This document shows, piece by piece, positions 28,026 to 37,375 of a stretch of 54,799 nucleotides of DNA. The DNA lies in contig DASYCK010000195.1 in assembly GCA_036500205.1 (NCBI GenBank), positions 1 through 54,799 on the forward strand. Direction: 5' to 3'. The position numbers were made by a program, and so were the translations under genes. The stretch comes from DASYCK01 sp036500205 (GTDB taxonomy: Bacteria > Myxococcota_A > Polyangia > Fen-1088). Every line of letters begins with the position of its first letter. Position 1 is the first letter of the stretch. The notes beneath the pieces were generated by a model. The model searched no databases, was not told where the DNA came from, and saw only the letters and a program-made list of their open reading frames with translations.

Positions 28026-28859
28026 ATGAGTGACAAATCCCCAGCAGGCTCCTCTCGAACACCGTCCGACCCGACGCGAGGGACGGTTTCGCGTTCCGCG
28101 GGCATCCTCATCACGCTCGCCACGGCGGGGATCGTGTTCGCCGCCGGCTCGGCCCTCTTGCCGGCACCGCGGAAGCCGCTTCCCCCCGCGCCGATGTTGG
28201 CTCCGCCGCCGCCGCCCCCACCTCCCGTCGCTGCGCCGCCCCCCCCGCCTCCTTCCGCGCCGAGCGACGCCGCGGGCGACAAGAAGGAATCCGACGCGCT
28301 CCCGTCGGCGGACACCGGGGCCGCCGACCTGCCTGCCGAGAAGCCCGCGGCCGCCTCGGGAGACGCCGCCGCCAAGGTCCCCGCCGAAGAAGCAGCAGCC
28401 GCCGCTCCGCCGGTCGACGCGAACGTCACCGCCGACGCCGACGCGGGAACCGAGACCAATCCGGACTGCGCGCTCGCCGAGAAGGACATGTCTCGCGAGG
28501 CCTGGCGTCGGAACTGGCCGACCACCTGTCTCGTCGGCGACACGGGCAAGGCCTTCATCCTCATCCCCATCAAGGGCTCGATCGAGAACGGCACCTGGGA
28601 GCTGCGACGCAAGCCGGTGCGGGAGGCGCGGATCAACCTGCCACAGGCCGAATCCCAGCTGACCTTGAAGCTGTACAAGCTGAAGCGGATGGGGTTCAAG
28701 GATCTGAAGATCGGCGGGATGGACGACGGCAACGGAACTCGTTTCCGCGTGCGGTTACAGAACGGCGCGGGCGATCCGGTGTTCGACGTCAAGGATGGCT
28801 ACGCGAAGATCACCGTGGCGATCCCCACCGACAAAGACAGAGACAGAGACAAGGACTAG
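28026..28859 (+). CDS. Membrane-anchored Pro/Ala-rich hypothetical protein
   Basis: The 277-residue protein has a short cytoplasmic N-terminus, one membrane helix (about residues 22-45, ILITLATAGIVFAAGSALL), a low-complexity stretch with two poly-Pro runs (PPPPPPPP and PPPPPP), an acidic Ala-rich linker to about 150, and a folded C-terminal part of about 120 residues with two cysteines and charged beta-like segments. It ends in DKDRDRDKD. I recognise no family. The arrangement suggests an envelope protein whose C-terminal domain is held away from the membrane. Confidence 0.8.
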   Translation: MSDKSPAGSSRTPSDPTRGTVSRSAGILITLATAGIVFAAGSALLPAPRKPLPPAPMLAPPPPPPPPVAAPPPPPPSAPSDAAGDKKESDALPSADTGAADLPAEKPAAASGDAAAKVPAEEAAAAAPPVDANVTADADAGTETNPDCALAEKDMSREAWRRNWPTTCLVGDTGKAFILIPIKGSIENGTWELRRKPVREARINLPQAESQLTLKLYKLKRMGFKDLKIGGMDDGNGTRFRVRLQNGAGDPVFDVKDGYAKITVAIPTDKDRDRDKD

Positions 28860-30226
28860 GTTTCGTCCGCGGTCGTGGTCTGGGCGCCCGCCAGCACGGA
28901 CTCGGTCATCCCCAGCTCCAGCGCCGCCCGTTGCACGGGAAGCGCGCGCAGCAGCGGGGCGCGGAAGGGAATCCGCACCGAAGACGGACCGAATAGCCGG
29001 TACACCATCGCCAGCGACGAGAACCAGTCGGTGGCGATGACCGCCCGCATGCCGTCGTATTCGGGCGGATGATGAACCCCGTCCACCAGCATCGACCAGC
29101 CGTCCGGCGTGGGCGTGAAGACCCACGGTTGCAGCTGGACGTACGGTTGATCCCACTGCTCGCCGAGGACGTAGCCGCTCAGGAACTCGAACGCCGACGG
29201 ATGCGCGTCACCAACCGTGGCCTTCCACAGTTTCTCCAGCGCCGGTAGCAGACGCTCCTTGTCGACGTCGAACGCCGAATGGGTCTGCCCCTGCCAGGTC
29301 CAGCGGATGGGGGCGATGTTCCGGATGAGGCCGAACTGCAGCACGCCGGGCGAGCTGGGCTTCGTCGAGAAGCCGGTGGCGGTGATGTGGCGGCGGAACT
29401 CGCCGATCGCGTGCACGTCCGGCCCCGCGAACAGGAGCCTGGCGTCGCCCGCCTCGGCGGCCTTGACCCGCCGCTCGCGTTGGTGGCGCATGTATGAGGC
29501 CGTCGGGTGCTTCGCCTTGGTCTCGAAGTACGCCTCGGAGAAATAGTCGCCGAACTCGCGAAGCTGGGCGGCGCCCGGTTGCAGCCGCTCTTTTCGCATG
29601 CGCGCGTTGGGAACGAGCGGGGTGACGCAACCGAGCTCCGCCTCCATCCACGCCGGCTCGGAGCCGAGAGCGCGCGCATCGAGCTCGACCACCAGGGGAA
29701 CGAAACCGTCGGCGTCCGTCACCAGATGATCGACGACGGGCACGCGACTGCGCCGGTTCATCGCCCCCCCGACGAGCAACCACAGCCCGCGACGCGGACG
29801 AATCAGGTGCCCGGTCCAGACGAAGACGCGGTCATGCCGGACCGGCAAGGCATCCCCGCGCAGCAGCCGATGCCAGTACCCGCCGGCTGCCAGCAATCCT
29901 TCGCGGACGCCCCGTTCGAGCGCGTCGTCCACCTGCGCGGTCACCATCTCGAGCGCGGGAGGCGTGAGATCCCAGGCGATCGTTCCGTCGCGCCCGCCGT
30001 CGCGCCCGCGCCGCACCGTCATGGGGTGGTGGAGCAAGATCTGAAAGCCGGCGGCGCTCCCCTCGAACACCGGTCCGCAATAGCGCGCCGCCCGCACCGG
30101 CAGGTTGCCGTCCAGCTCGCCCGAGCGTTTGCCCAGACGGGTGAACCCCGGCAGCAACGTCACCAGCTCGAAGGCGGTGCCGCTCATCGTTGTCGCGCTC
30201 GAGTCAGTCACGCTCGTCCTCATCAT
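28856..30226 (-). CDS. Unrecognised protein with internal duplication, divergent from the repeat peptide
   Basis: The 456-residue soluble protein has no signal peptide or membrane helix. Two segments seem to be duplicates: around residues 130-215 (GLWLLVGGAMN, LVTDADGFVPLVVEL) and 365-445 (GWSMLVDGVHHP, IATDWFSSLAMVYRL, IPFRAPLLRALPV). The pattern faintly recalls DUF6065-type proteins, but I cannot confirm this. ATG 30226 follows GAGGGA six bases away. Its stop overlaps the end of the convergent Pro-rich gene by four bases. It is divergent from the tandem-repeat peptide gene, 237 bases apart, so a role linked to that peptide is possible but unproven. Confidence 0.8.
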   Translation of the reverse strand: MMRTSVTDSSATTMSGTAFELVTLLPGFTRLGKRSGELDGNLPVRAARYCGPVFEGSAAGFQILLHHPMTVRRGRDGGRDGTIAWDLTPPALEMVTAQVDDALERGVREGLLAAGGYWHRLLRGDALPVRHDRVFVWTGHLIRPRRGLWLLVGGAMNRRSRVPVVDHLVTDADGFVPLVVELDARALGSEPAWMEAELGCVTPLVPNARMRKERLQPGAAQLREFGDYFSEAYFETKAKHPTASYMRHQRERRVKAAEAGDARLLFAGPDVHAIGEFRRHITATGFSTKPSSPGVLQFGLIRNIAPIRWTWQGQTHSAFDVDKERLLPALEKLWKATVGDAHPSAFEFLSGYVLGEQWDQPYVQLQPWVFTPTPDGWSMLVDGVHHPPEYDGMRAVIATDWFSSLAMVYRLFGPSSVRIPFRAPLLRALPVQRAALELGMTESVLAGAQTTTADET

Positions 30227-30320
30227 ATGCGTTCCCTCTCTCGGGACGCCTACAGCAAACCTCAGGCCCAGTGCCTATCTCATAGGCGACGGGGGCAAGG
30301 GACTCACCCGAGGTCGATGG

Positions 30321-30353
30321 TAGTCATAGATCTAAAAAGCCTAGTCATATGAC
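30321..30353. promoter_or_regulatory. Direct repeats and palindrome in the repeat-peptide promoter region
   Basis: TAGTCATA occurs at 30321 and again at 30342, a 21-base (two-turn) spacing; the second copy runs into the perfect palindrome GTCATATGAC (30344-30353). The stretch 30320-30370 is AT-rich for this genome. It is a likely regulator or promoter site between two divergent genes. Confidence 0.5.
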
Positions 30354-30370
30354 AATAACCTATTGATTCT

Positions 30371-30448
30371 ACTTGGTTTTGCGTCGGCACGAAGGGTGCA
30401 ATTCGAACTTGGCAACTTCCTCCGCACGGGAGTGAAGAAAACCAAGTT
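30371..30448 (+). promoter_or_regulatory. Structured leader with two mutually exclusive stems
   Basis: ACTTGGTTTT (30371-30380) is a perfect complement of AAAACCAAGT (30438-30447). AACTTGG (30406-30412) is a perfect complement of CCAAGTT (30442-30448). Both pairings use the same 3' segment, which ends four bases before the AAGGAG of the peptide gene. The leader could therefore switch between folds and control translation. Confidence 0.4.
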
Positions 30449-30463
30449 TCGAAGGAGCTCACC

Positions 30464-30649
30464 ATGACGACCACCACCACCAAGTCCGCTGGCATCCGCG
30501 TCAAGTCCGCCATCAAGGCCGGCGGCGTCGGGTCCATGAACCACAACGCCACCACCACCAAGTCCGCTGGCATCCGCGTCAAGTCCGCCATCAAGGCCGG
30601 TGGCGTCGGGTCCATGAACCACAACGCCACGGTTCGCGGCGCCGCCTGA
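30464..30649 (+). CDS. Cationic tandem-repeat peptide (RiPP-precursor-like, unknown)
   Basis: A strong ribosome binding site (AAGGAG, six bases before ATG) introduces a 61-residue peptide. It consists of a 3-residue start, two copies of a 26-residue unit (residues 4-29 and 30-55) and the tail TVRGAA. Key parts of the unit are TTTKSAGIRVKSAIKAGG and VGSMNHNA. There are no acidic residues and no cysteines; Lys, Arg, Ser, Thr, Gly dominate. There is no signal peptide. The copies are identical in protein. Repeated short cores are typical of modified-peptide precursors, but no recognised maturase is adjacent. It could also be an antimicrobial or nucleic-acid-binding peptide. Confidence 0.75.
   Translation: MTTTTTKSAGIRVKSAIKAGGVGSMNHNATTTKSAGIRVKSAIKAGGVGSMNHNATVRGAA
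30473..30628 (+). repeat. Two 78-bp tandem repeats
   Basis: Copy 1 spans 30473-30550 and copy 2 spans 30551-30628. They differ at a single base (GGC versus GGT, a synonymous glycine change), so the duplication is recent or kept uniform by gene conversion. Confidence 0.97.
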
Positions 30650-30660
30650 CCCCAGGATCA

Positions 30661-33426
<2,766 letters not shown>

Positions 33427-33499
33427 GAACCCCTAGCTGTGGCCAAAACGGCCGACCCTTCTATATCGGTAGCCGGATCCCTCGAATTGAGGACGGATT

Positions 33500-33533
33500 C
33501 CGCTTCGCGGTCCGCTTCCCGGTCCGCTTCGGG
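33500..33533. repeat. Three tandem 12-bp repeats
   Basis: CCGCTTCGCGGT, CCGCTTCCCGGT and a partial CCGCTTCGGG follow one another in the divergent region before the TPR kinase. They may be regulator sites or slippage products. Confidence 0.5.
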
Positions 33534-33600
33534 AGACGGCGGGCCGACCTGCGCAGAAAGGCCCCGGATCCCCCACCTGGACGGAAATGTCGGGTCATGG

Positions 33601-33629
33601 TTGCTCTTTTCAGGAATCCCACGGATAAT
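33601..33629 (+). promoter_or_regulatory. Likely sigma70 promoter of the 33675 gene
   Basis: TTGCTC (33601-33606) and GATAAT (33624-33629) are separated by 17 bases. Transcription would start near 33636, about 40 bases before the ATG. Confidence 0.5.
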
Positions 33630-33674
33630 TATTTGACTTCGCCCCCCCTCAACCTTGCCGCCCGAGGTCACCCG

Positions 33675-34799
33675 ATGCGGTCGATTGTCCCACTCCCACG
33701 CATCCTTTCGAAGAGCCTTGCCCTTGCGCTAGGCCTGTCCTTCGCGGCCGTTTACGGCCCCGTCACGGCGTACGCCGCGCCCAAAGCGAAGGCTGCTCCG
33801 AAGAAGTCGGCCAAGGAGGTCAGCTCCAGCGACGACGCCCTCCAGAAGCAGATGGACTGGGAGAACAAGGTTCTCGGTCCGAACACGGAAAAGAAGATCG
33901 ATCTCGCGAAGATCCAGAAGCTGCAGGCCGAAGAGATGGCCCGGCGCGAGAAGCAGGAGAAGATCGACAAGGTCGAGAAGGACAGGCGGGACCGAGAGGC
34001 CGCCGCCGCGGCAGCCGCCCAGCGCAACGTTCACGCCGCCGGCACCCGCGAGGTCCCCGACGTCGAGGAGGCCCCGCCGCCGCCCAAGCCGGCCGAGAAG
34101 CACGACGATGCGTTCGTCGACAAGCTGCTGAAGGACAAGTCCCTCCCCAAGAAGAAGGCCTCCGTCACCAACGACGAGGTCGACCAGCTCCTGAACCAGG
34201 CGAAGCAGGAGAAGCCGGTGCAGACAGCCGGGAAGGGCAAGGGGGGCAAGAGCGACGGTGTCGATCAGCTGCTGGCGACGGCGGACAAGCAGCCCACCAT
34301 CAAGACCACCGTCAAGCGACCGAGCGTCTCCGACGAGCCAGTCAGCGCGGAAGCCGCCGCGCGCGAGGCCGCGATGAAGGCCATCGCCGCGGCGTCCGCG
34401 AAGTCCGATGAGGATCGCAATCGAAACAGGCGGCCGGTGATCCCCGATGCCGCCGTGCTGCGTGCCCGGGCGGAAGCGAACGCCCGCGCGAACCCGCCGC
34501 CCACTCCTCCGTCGCGCCCCTCGGCGAAATCGGGATGGTCGGATCCGTTCGCGGCCGACGCCCCTGCCCCCTCCAAGCGCGATCGGGTGACCACCTCCGT
34601 TCGTCCTCCGCCCGATGTCGATCCCCCCGCGCCTCCCACGTCCGGTCGGCGCGGCTCGTCGCGCTCCGGTGGGGGCCGCGACTGGAAAGATCCGTTCGAC
34701 GCCGGCGACGGCGGCGGCTCCGCCCCGCGCGCGAAGCCCTCGTCTCCGTCGAAGAAGCCGGCGAAGCATCCGGCGAACTGGAAAGATCCGTTCGCCTAG
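33675..34799 (+). CDS. Secreted low-complexity protein with repeated VDxLL and WxDPF motifs
   Basis: The 374-residue protein begins with a signal peptide (RILSKSLALALGLSFAAVYG, cleavage near AYA-AP). Next is a charged, probably coiled-coil part (about 35-110), then three VD(K/Q)LL motifs about 30-35 residues apart (FVDKLLKD, EVDQLLNQA, GVDQLLATA). The Pro/Ser/Arg-rich C-terminal third has three W(S/K)DPF motifs, the last at the very C-terminus (NWKDPFA). ATG 33675 has GAGGT upstream. No family is recognised. Repeated short linear motifs suggest multivalent binding of a periplasmic partner. Confidence 0.8.
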   Translation: MRSIVPLPRILSKSLALALGLSFAAVYGPVTAYAAPKAKAAPKKSAKEVSSSDDALQKQMDWENKVLGPNTEKKIDLAKIQKLQAEEMARREKQEKIDKVEKDRRDREAAAAAAAQRNVHAAGTREVPDVEEAPPPPKPAEKHDDAFVDKLLKDKSLPKKKASVTNDEVDQLLNQAKQEKPVQTAGKGKGGKSDGVDQLLATADKQPTIKTTVKRPSVSDEPVSAEAAAREAAMKAIAAASAKSDEDRNRNRRPVIPDAAVLRARAEANARANPPPTPPSRPSAKSGWSDPFAADAPAPSKRDRVTTSVRPPPDVDPPAPPTSGRRGSSRSGGGRDWKDPFDAGDGGGSAPRAKPSSPSKKPAKHPANWKDPFA

Positions 34800-35101
34800 G
34801 CGGAGACGCAGGCCCCTAGCTGCGAGCTGCCTCGCGGAGGAACGTGATCACGGGGACACCCGCGCGTCTCGCGTGCGGTCGCGCCTGGATCGCGCACGAG
34901 GACGCGACTGAGGCGGACCGCCACACACACGAGCGCCTCACATCCATTCCGCCACACAGCTAGCCCGCGGCAGGTGGATATTTTTCGCGCTGCCCTCGAA
35001 GTTTCGGGCAGTTAGCGGGTTCGAGTCGGATGGCATACCCCGTGCTTCGTGCATGCCTCACGGATCGAAGTTCAGATTCGCTACTCACAAGGAGACATTC
35101 T
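34800..35101. other. Intergenic stretch without a recognisable gene
   Basis: About 300 bases between the VDxLL/WxDPF gene and the Lys-rich peptide gene. Both strands were read; no coding frame, terminator or clear promoter was found, only short GC-rich repeats. Confidence 0.6.
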
Positions 35102-35275
35102 ATGAAGCTCACGCGCGTTCTCTTCGTCGCCCTCGCCATCCTCCTCCCGACCGCCTGGACCGTTGCCAAGGCCGAGGACGCCCCGGCCCCCGCCGAAGGC
35201 AAGAAGGAGAAGAAGGCCAAGAAGGGCAAGAAGGCCGACAAGCCGGCCGAAGAGAAGAAGGAAATGACGAAGTAG
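35102..35275 (+). CDS. Small secreted Lys-rich peptide
   Basis: The 57-residue product has a clear signal peptide (MKLTRVLFVALAILLPTAW, cleavage near AKA-ED) and a mature part of about 34 residues that is nearly all Lys, Glu, Ala and Pro (GKKEKKAKKGKKADK). The ribosome binding site is strong (AAGGAG, seven bases from ATG 35102), and a UUCG hairpin and terminator follow, so it looks like a well-expressed single gene. The mature peptide should be disordered and strongly basic; it may bind anionic envelope polymers. Confidence 0.75.
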   Translation: MKLTRVLFVALAILLPTAWTVAKAEDAPAPAEGKKEKKAKKGKKADKPAEEKKEMTK

Positions 35276-35280
35276 TTTCC

Positions 35281-35304
35281 TTCGCTCCCTTTCGAGGGAG
35301 CGAA
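35281..35304 (+). other. UUCG-tetraloop hairpin in the 3' UTR
   Basis: TTCGCTCCCT pairs perfectly with AGGGAGCGAA around a TTCG loop, five bases after the peptide stop codon. UUCG loops are exceptionally stable; this could protect the transcript from 3' exonucleases. Confidence 0.8.
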
Positions 35305-35312
35305 CATGAGAG

Positions 35313-35347
35313 AGCCCGAGCCGGACATCCTGCTCGGGCTTTTTTTT
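35313..35347 (+). terminator. Rho-independent terminator of the Lys-rich peptide gene
   Basis: AGCCCGAG (35313-35320) pairs with CTCGGGCT (35333-35340), followed by a run of eight T. Confidence 0.92.
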
Positions 35348-35434
35348 GTCCGGCGAAGATTCGCGTGCATGATTGAAGTCGCGTGAAGGCCGAGCCTTCC
35401 GTTGCCGCTTCGACCCCGGTACACTGAAGTCTGC

Positions 35435-35806
35435 ATGTCCCAAGTCGCCAAGCTGCAAATTCTGACGCCCGACTGCGAGACCTTCCCGTGCGCGGAGCAG
35501 TGTTGTTCGGCGGGATGTGACGTGTGGCCGCACGAGCGCACCGCGCTCCTGGCGAGCAGCTTCGCGAAGCCGACCGACTTCGACGACGGCTATGAGGACG
35601 AAGAGGGAGACTGGCTCTACAGGACGGCGCTCGGTCCCCGCGGCTGCACCTTCCTCGACGAGCGGCGCGGCTGTCGCCTTCACACCACCGGGCTGAAGCC
35701 TTCCGTGTGCATCGCCGTCCCTCGCAACATCCCCGAAGCGGACGAGATGGCGGCTGATGGAATGCTCCCTTGCCGCGCCGATTGGCGAGCGCTCGGTCCC
35801 GCATGA
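35435..35806 (+). CDS. Cys-rich protein, YkgJ-like metal-cluster family
   Basis: The 123-residue protein has nine cysteines: Cys14, 19, 23, 24 and 28 near the N-terminus (CETFPCAEQCCSAGC) and Cys71, 80, 92 and 113 later (GCTFLDERRGCRLH, KPSVCIAVP). The spacing, with CC and the GC-x-FL...GC-x-LH-x-x-G...K-x-x-x-C block, resembles YkgJ-type putative zinc/iron chelating proteins. It has no signal peptide. ATG 35435 was chosen; the ribosome binding site is weak. Its substrate and role are unknown. Confidence 0.78.
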   Translation: MSQVAKLQILTPDCETFPCAEQCCSAGCDVWPHERTALLASSFAKPTDFDDGYEDEEGDWLYRTALGPRGCTFLDERRGCRLHTTGLKPSVCIAVPRNIPEADEMAADGMLPCRADWRALGPA

Positions 35807-35879
35807 GCGGTCTCGTCAAGGGGGCTCGGCGCGCGGCGCCGCCCCGCCGGTTGCCCAGGCGAGGCGTTTGACGCAAGCT

Positions 35880-36551
35880 ATGTCCGCAATGCCGCCCGTG
35901 GCTCAGATGGTCAAGGTCCTGTTGGTGGACGATCACCACCTCTTCAGGGAGGGACTGCGCACCGTGCTGGCATCGACCGAGGACATCTCGGTGGTGGGCG
36001 AGGCGTCCACCGGCCGGGAGGCTTTCCAGATGCTGGAAGAGCTGCAGCCCGACATCGTGACCGTCGACGTGACGTTGCCTGACGGCGACGGCATCCTGGC
36101 CACCCGCGAGATCCTGCGACGCCGCCCCAGCACCCGTGTGCTGATGCTCACCATGCACGGCAATCACTACTACCTGTCGCAGGCGTTCGCCGCTGGCGCC
36201 CGGGGCTACGCCCTGAAAGAACAGCTCCCCACCGAGATCGTCGACGCGCTCCGGTCGGTGGCACGCGGGGAGGTCTACGTGGCGCCCCAGCTCCCCCAGG
36301 ATGTGGCCGCCACGGCCGGGGCGGCCCGTCGCGGAAACGCGAACACCCCGCTCGACACTCTCTCGCCGCGCGAGCGCGACATCTTCGATCTGATCGTACG
36401 CGGGTACACCAACACGTCGATGGCCGAGACGCTGCACCTGAGCGTGAAGACCATCGAAACGCACCGCGCGCACATCAACAAGAAGCTGCGGGTCCACTCC
36501 ACCGGCGAGCTGATCCGCCTGGCCGCCCTCCACGGCCTGGTCGCCACGTAG
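35880..36551 (+). CDS. NarL/FixJ-family response regulator
   Basis: The 223-residue protein has a receiver domain (about residues 11-128) with acidic pair Asp17-Asp18, phosphorylation site Asp63 (TVDVTLPDGDG), Thr91 and Lys113, followed by a LuxR-type helix-turn-helix (about 155-215: LSPRERDIFDLIVRGYTNTSMAE, SVKTIETHRAHINKKL). A start at the later ATG 35907 is also possible. No canonical partner kinase is in the same operon; the convergent gene downstream encodes a degenerate histidine kinase. Confidence 0.92.
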   Translation: MSAMPPVAQMVKVLLVDDHHLFREGLRTVLASTEDISVVGEASTGREAFQMLEELQPDIVTVDVTLPDGDGILATREILRRRPSTRVLMLTMHGNHYYLSQAFAAGARGYALKEQLPTEIVDALRSVARGEVYVAPQLPQDVAATAGAARRGNANTPLDTLSPRERDIFDLIVRGYTNTSMAETLHLSVKTIETHRAHINKKLRVHSTGELIRLAALHGLVAT

Positions 36552-36619
36552 GGCCCTTCGGGCGGTGGTCGTCGTCCATCCCGCGCTCGGGTGAACGGCT
36601 GGGGTTCATTCCCCGAAGG

Positions 36620-37375
36620 CTACGAATTTGGCACCAGGGGCAGACGGAAAACCAACGTGAACGGCGCCGCGGGGCCCTCGTTCTCCACCTCCAGGGAGCC
36701 GCCGTGGAGGCGTGCCACGCTGCGGGCGAACGACAGCCCCATCCCGAAGTCGGGGCGCGCCGACGTCAGGTCGAGACCGACCGCGCGGTAAGGGGTGAAC
36801 AGATCGGCGACCGCCTCGGCCGCGAGCCCGCCCACCGGCATCCGGACGCGGACCTCGGCCTGGTCACCCTGCCGGGACAGACGGAGCTCGACGCGGCCTC
36901 CCGCGGGGGTCGTCGCGATCGCGTGGATGATCACGCAAGCGAGCGCCTGCTGAACGCGCTTCGGATCCGCCCTGATCACGAGCGCGCCGGCCGACGGGGG
37001 GTCTCGGGGAGCGTCGACCACCACCCGGCGCACCGACGCATCTTTTGCCTTCTCATCGACGGCGGCCTGGGCCAGCAGGCGCAGGTCCACGGCGCCGCGA
37101 TCGAGCGGCAGCCGGCCCACCACCGCGCGCGCCATGTCGACCAGATCGCCGAGCATGCGGCTCTGCTGGCGAGCGCTCGTCTCGATGGCGTCGATGGCGG
37201 CCCCCAGATCCCCGTTCTCGGAGGCGCGCAGGACGTGCGCCCACATGAAGATCGCGCCCATGGGCGCCCGCATGTCGTGGGCGAGCTGCGCGGTGAACTG
37301 GTACATCCACCGCTCGATCTCGCGCGGCTCCTCGGCCGTCTCCGGGGTCGGGGTCGGCTTCGAGTCGCGGCTCAC
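36620..37375 (-). CDS. Cytoplasmic histidine kinase-like protein with degenerate ATP site
   Basis: The 251-residue protein has a DHp helix with the phospho-acceptor His33 (LAHDMRAPMGAIF) and a C-terminal GHKL-like domain. There is no sensor or membrane segment. The N-box Asn aligns with His151 (CVIIHAIATTPAGG) and the G1-box Asp aligns with Met179 (VRVRMPVGG), while the last glycine box (FGMGLSFARSVARLHGG) is kept. ATP binding is therefore doubtful; it may be a phosphotransfer protein of the ChpT/Spo0B type. GTG 37375 overlaps the dipeptidase stop as GTGA. Confidence 0.82.
   Translation of the reverse strand: MSRDSKPTPTPETAEEPREIERWMYQFTAQLAHDMRAPMGAIFMWAHVLRASENGDLGAAIDAIETSARQQSRMLGDLVDMARAVVGRLPLDRGAVDLRLLAQAAVDEKAKDASVRRVVVDAPRDPPSAGALVIRADPKRVQQALACVIIHAIATTPAGGRVELRLSRQGDQAEVRVRMPVGGLAAEAVADLFTPYRAVGLDLTSARPDFGMGLSFARSVARLHGGSLEVENEGPAAPFTLVFRLPLVPNS

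Noticed and set aside
30407..30425. A TTGGCAAC...CCGCA sequence resembling a sigma54 promoter before the repeat peptide.
   Set aside because: The GG-to-GC spacing is 11, not the required 10, and the -12 part is poor.
30464..30649. Repeat peptide as a lanthipeptide or other thioether peptide.
   Set aside because: It has no cysteine, and no LanB/C/M-like or radical-SAM gene is nearby.
35017..35027. A GGTTCGAGTC sequence resembling a tRNA T-arm.
   Set aside because: The flanking bases do not form the T-stem or an acceptor stem, and no anticodon arm is present.
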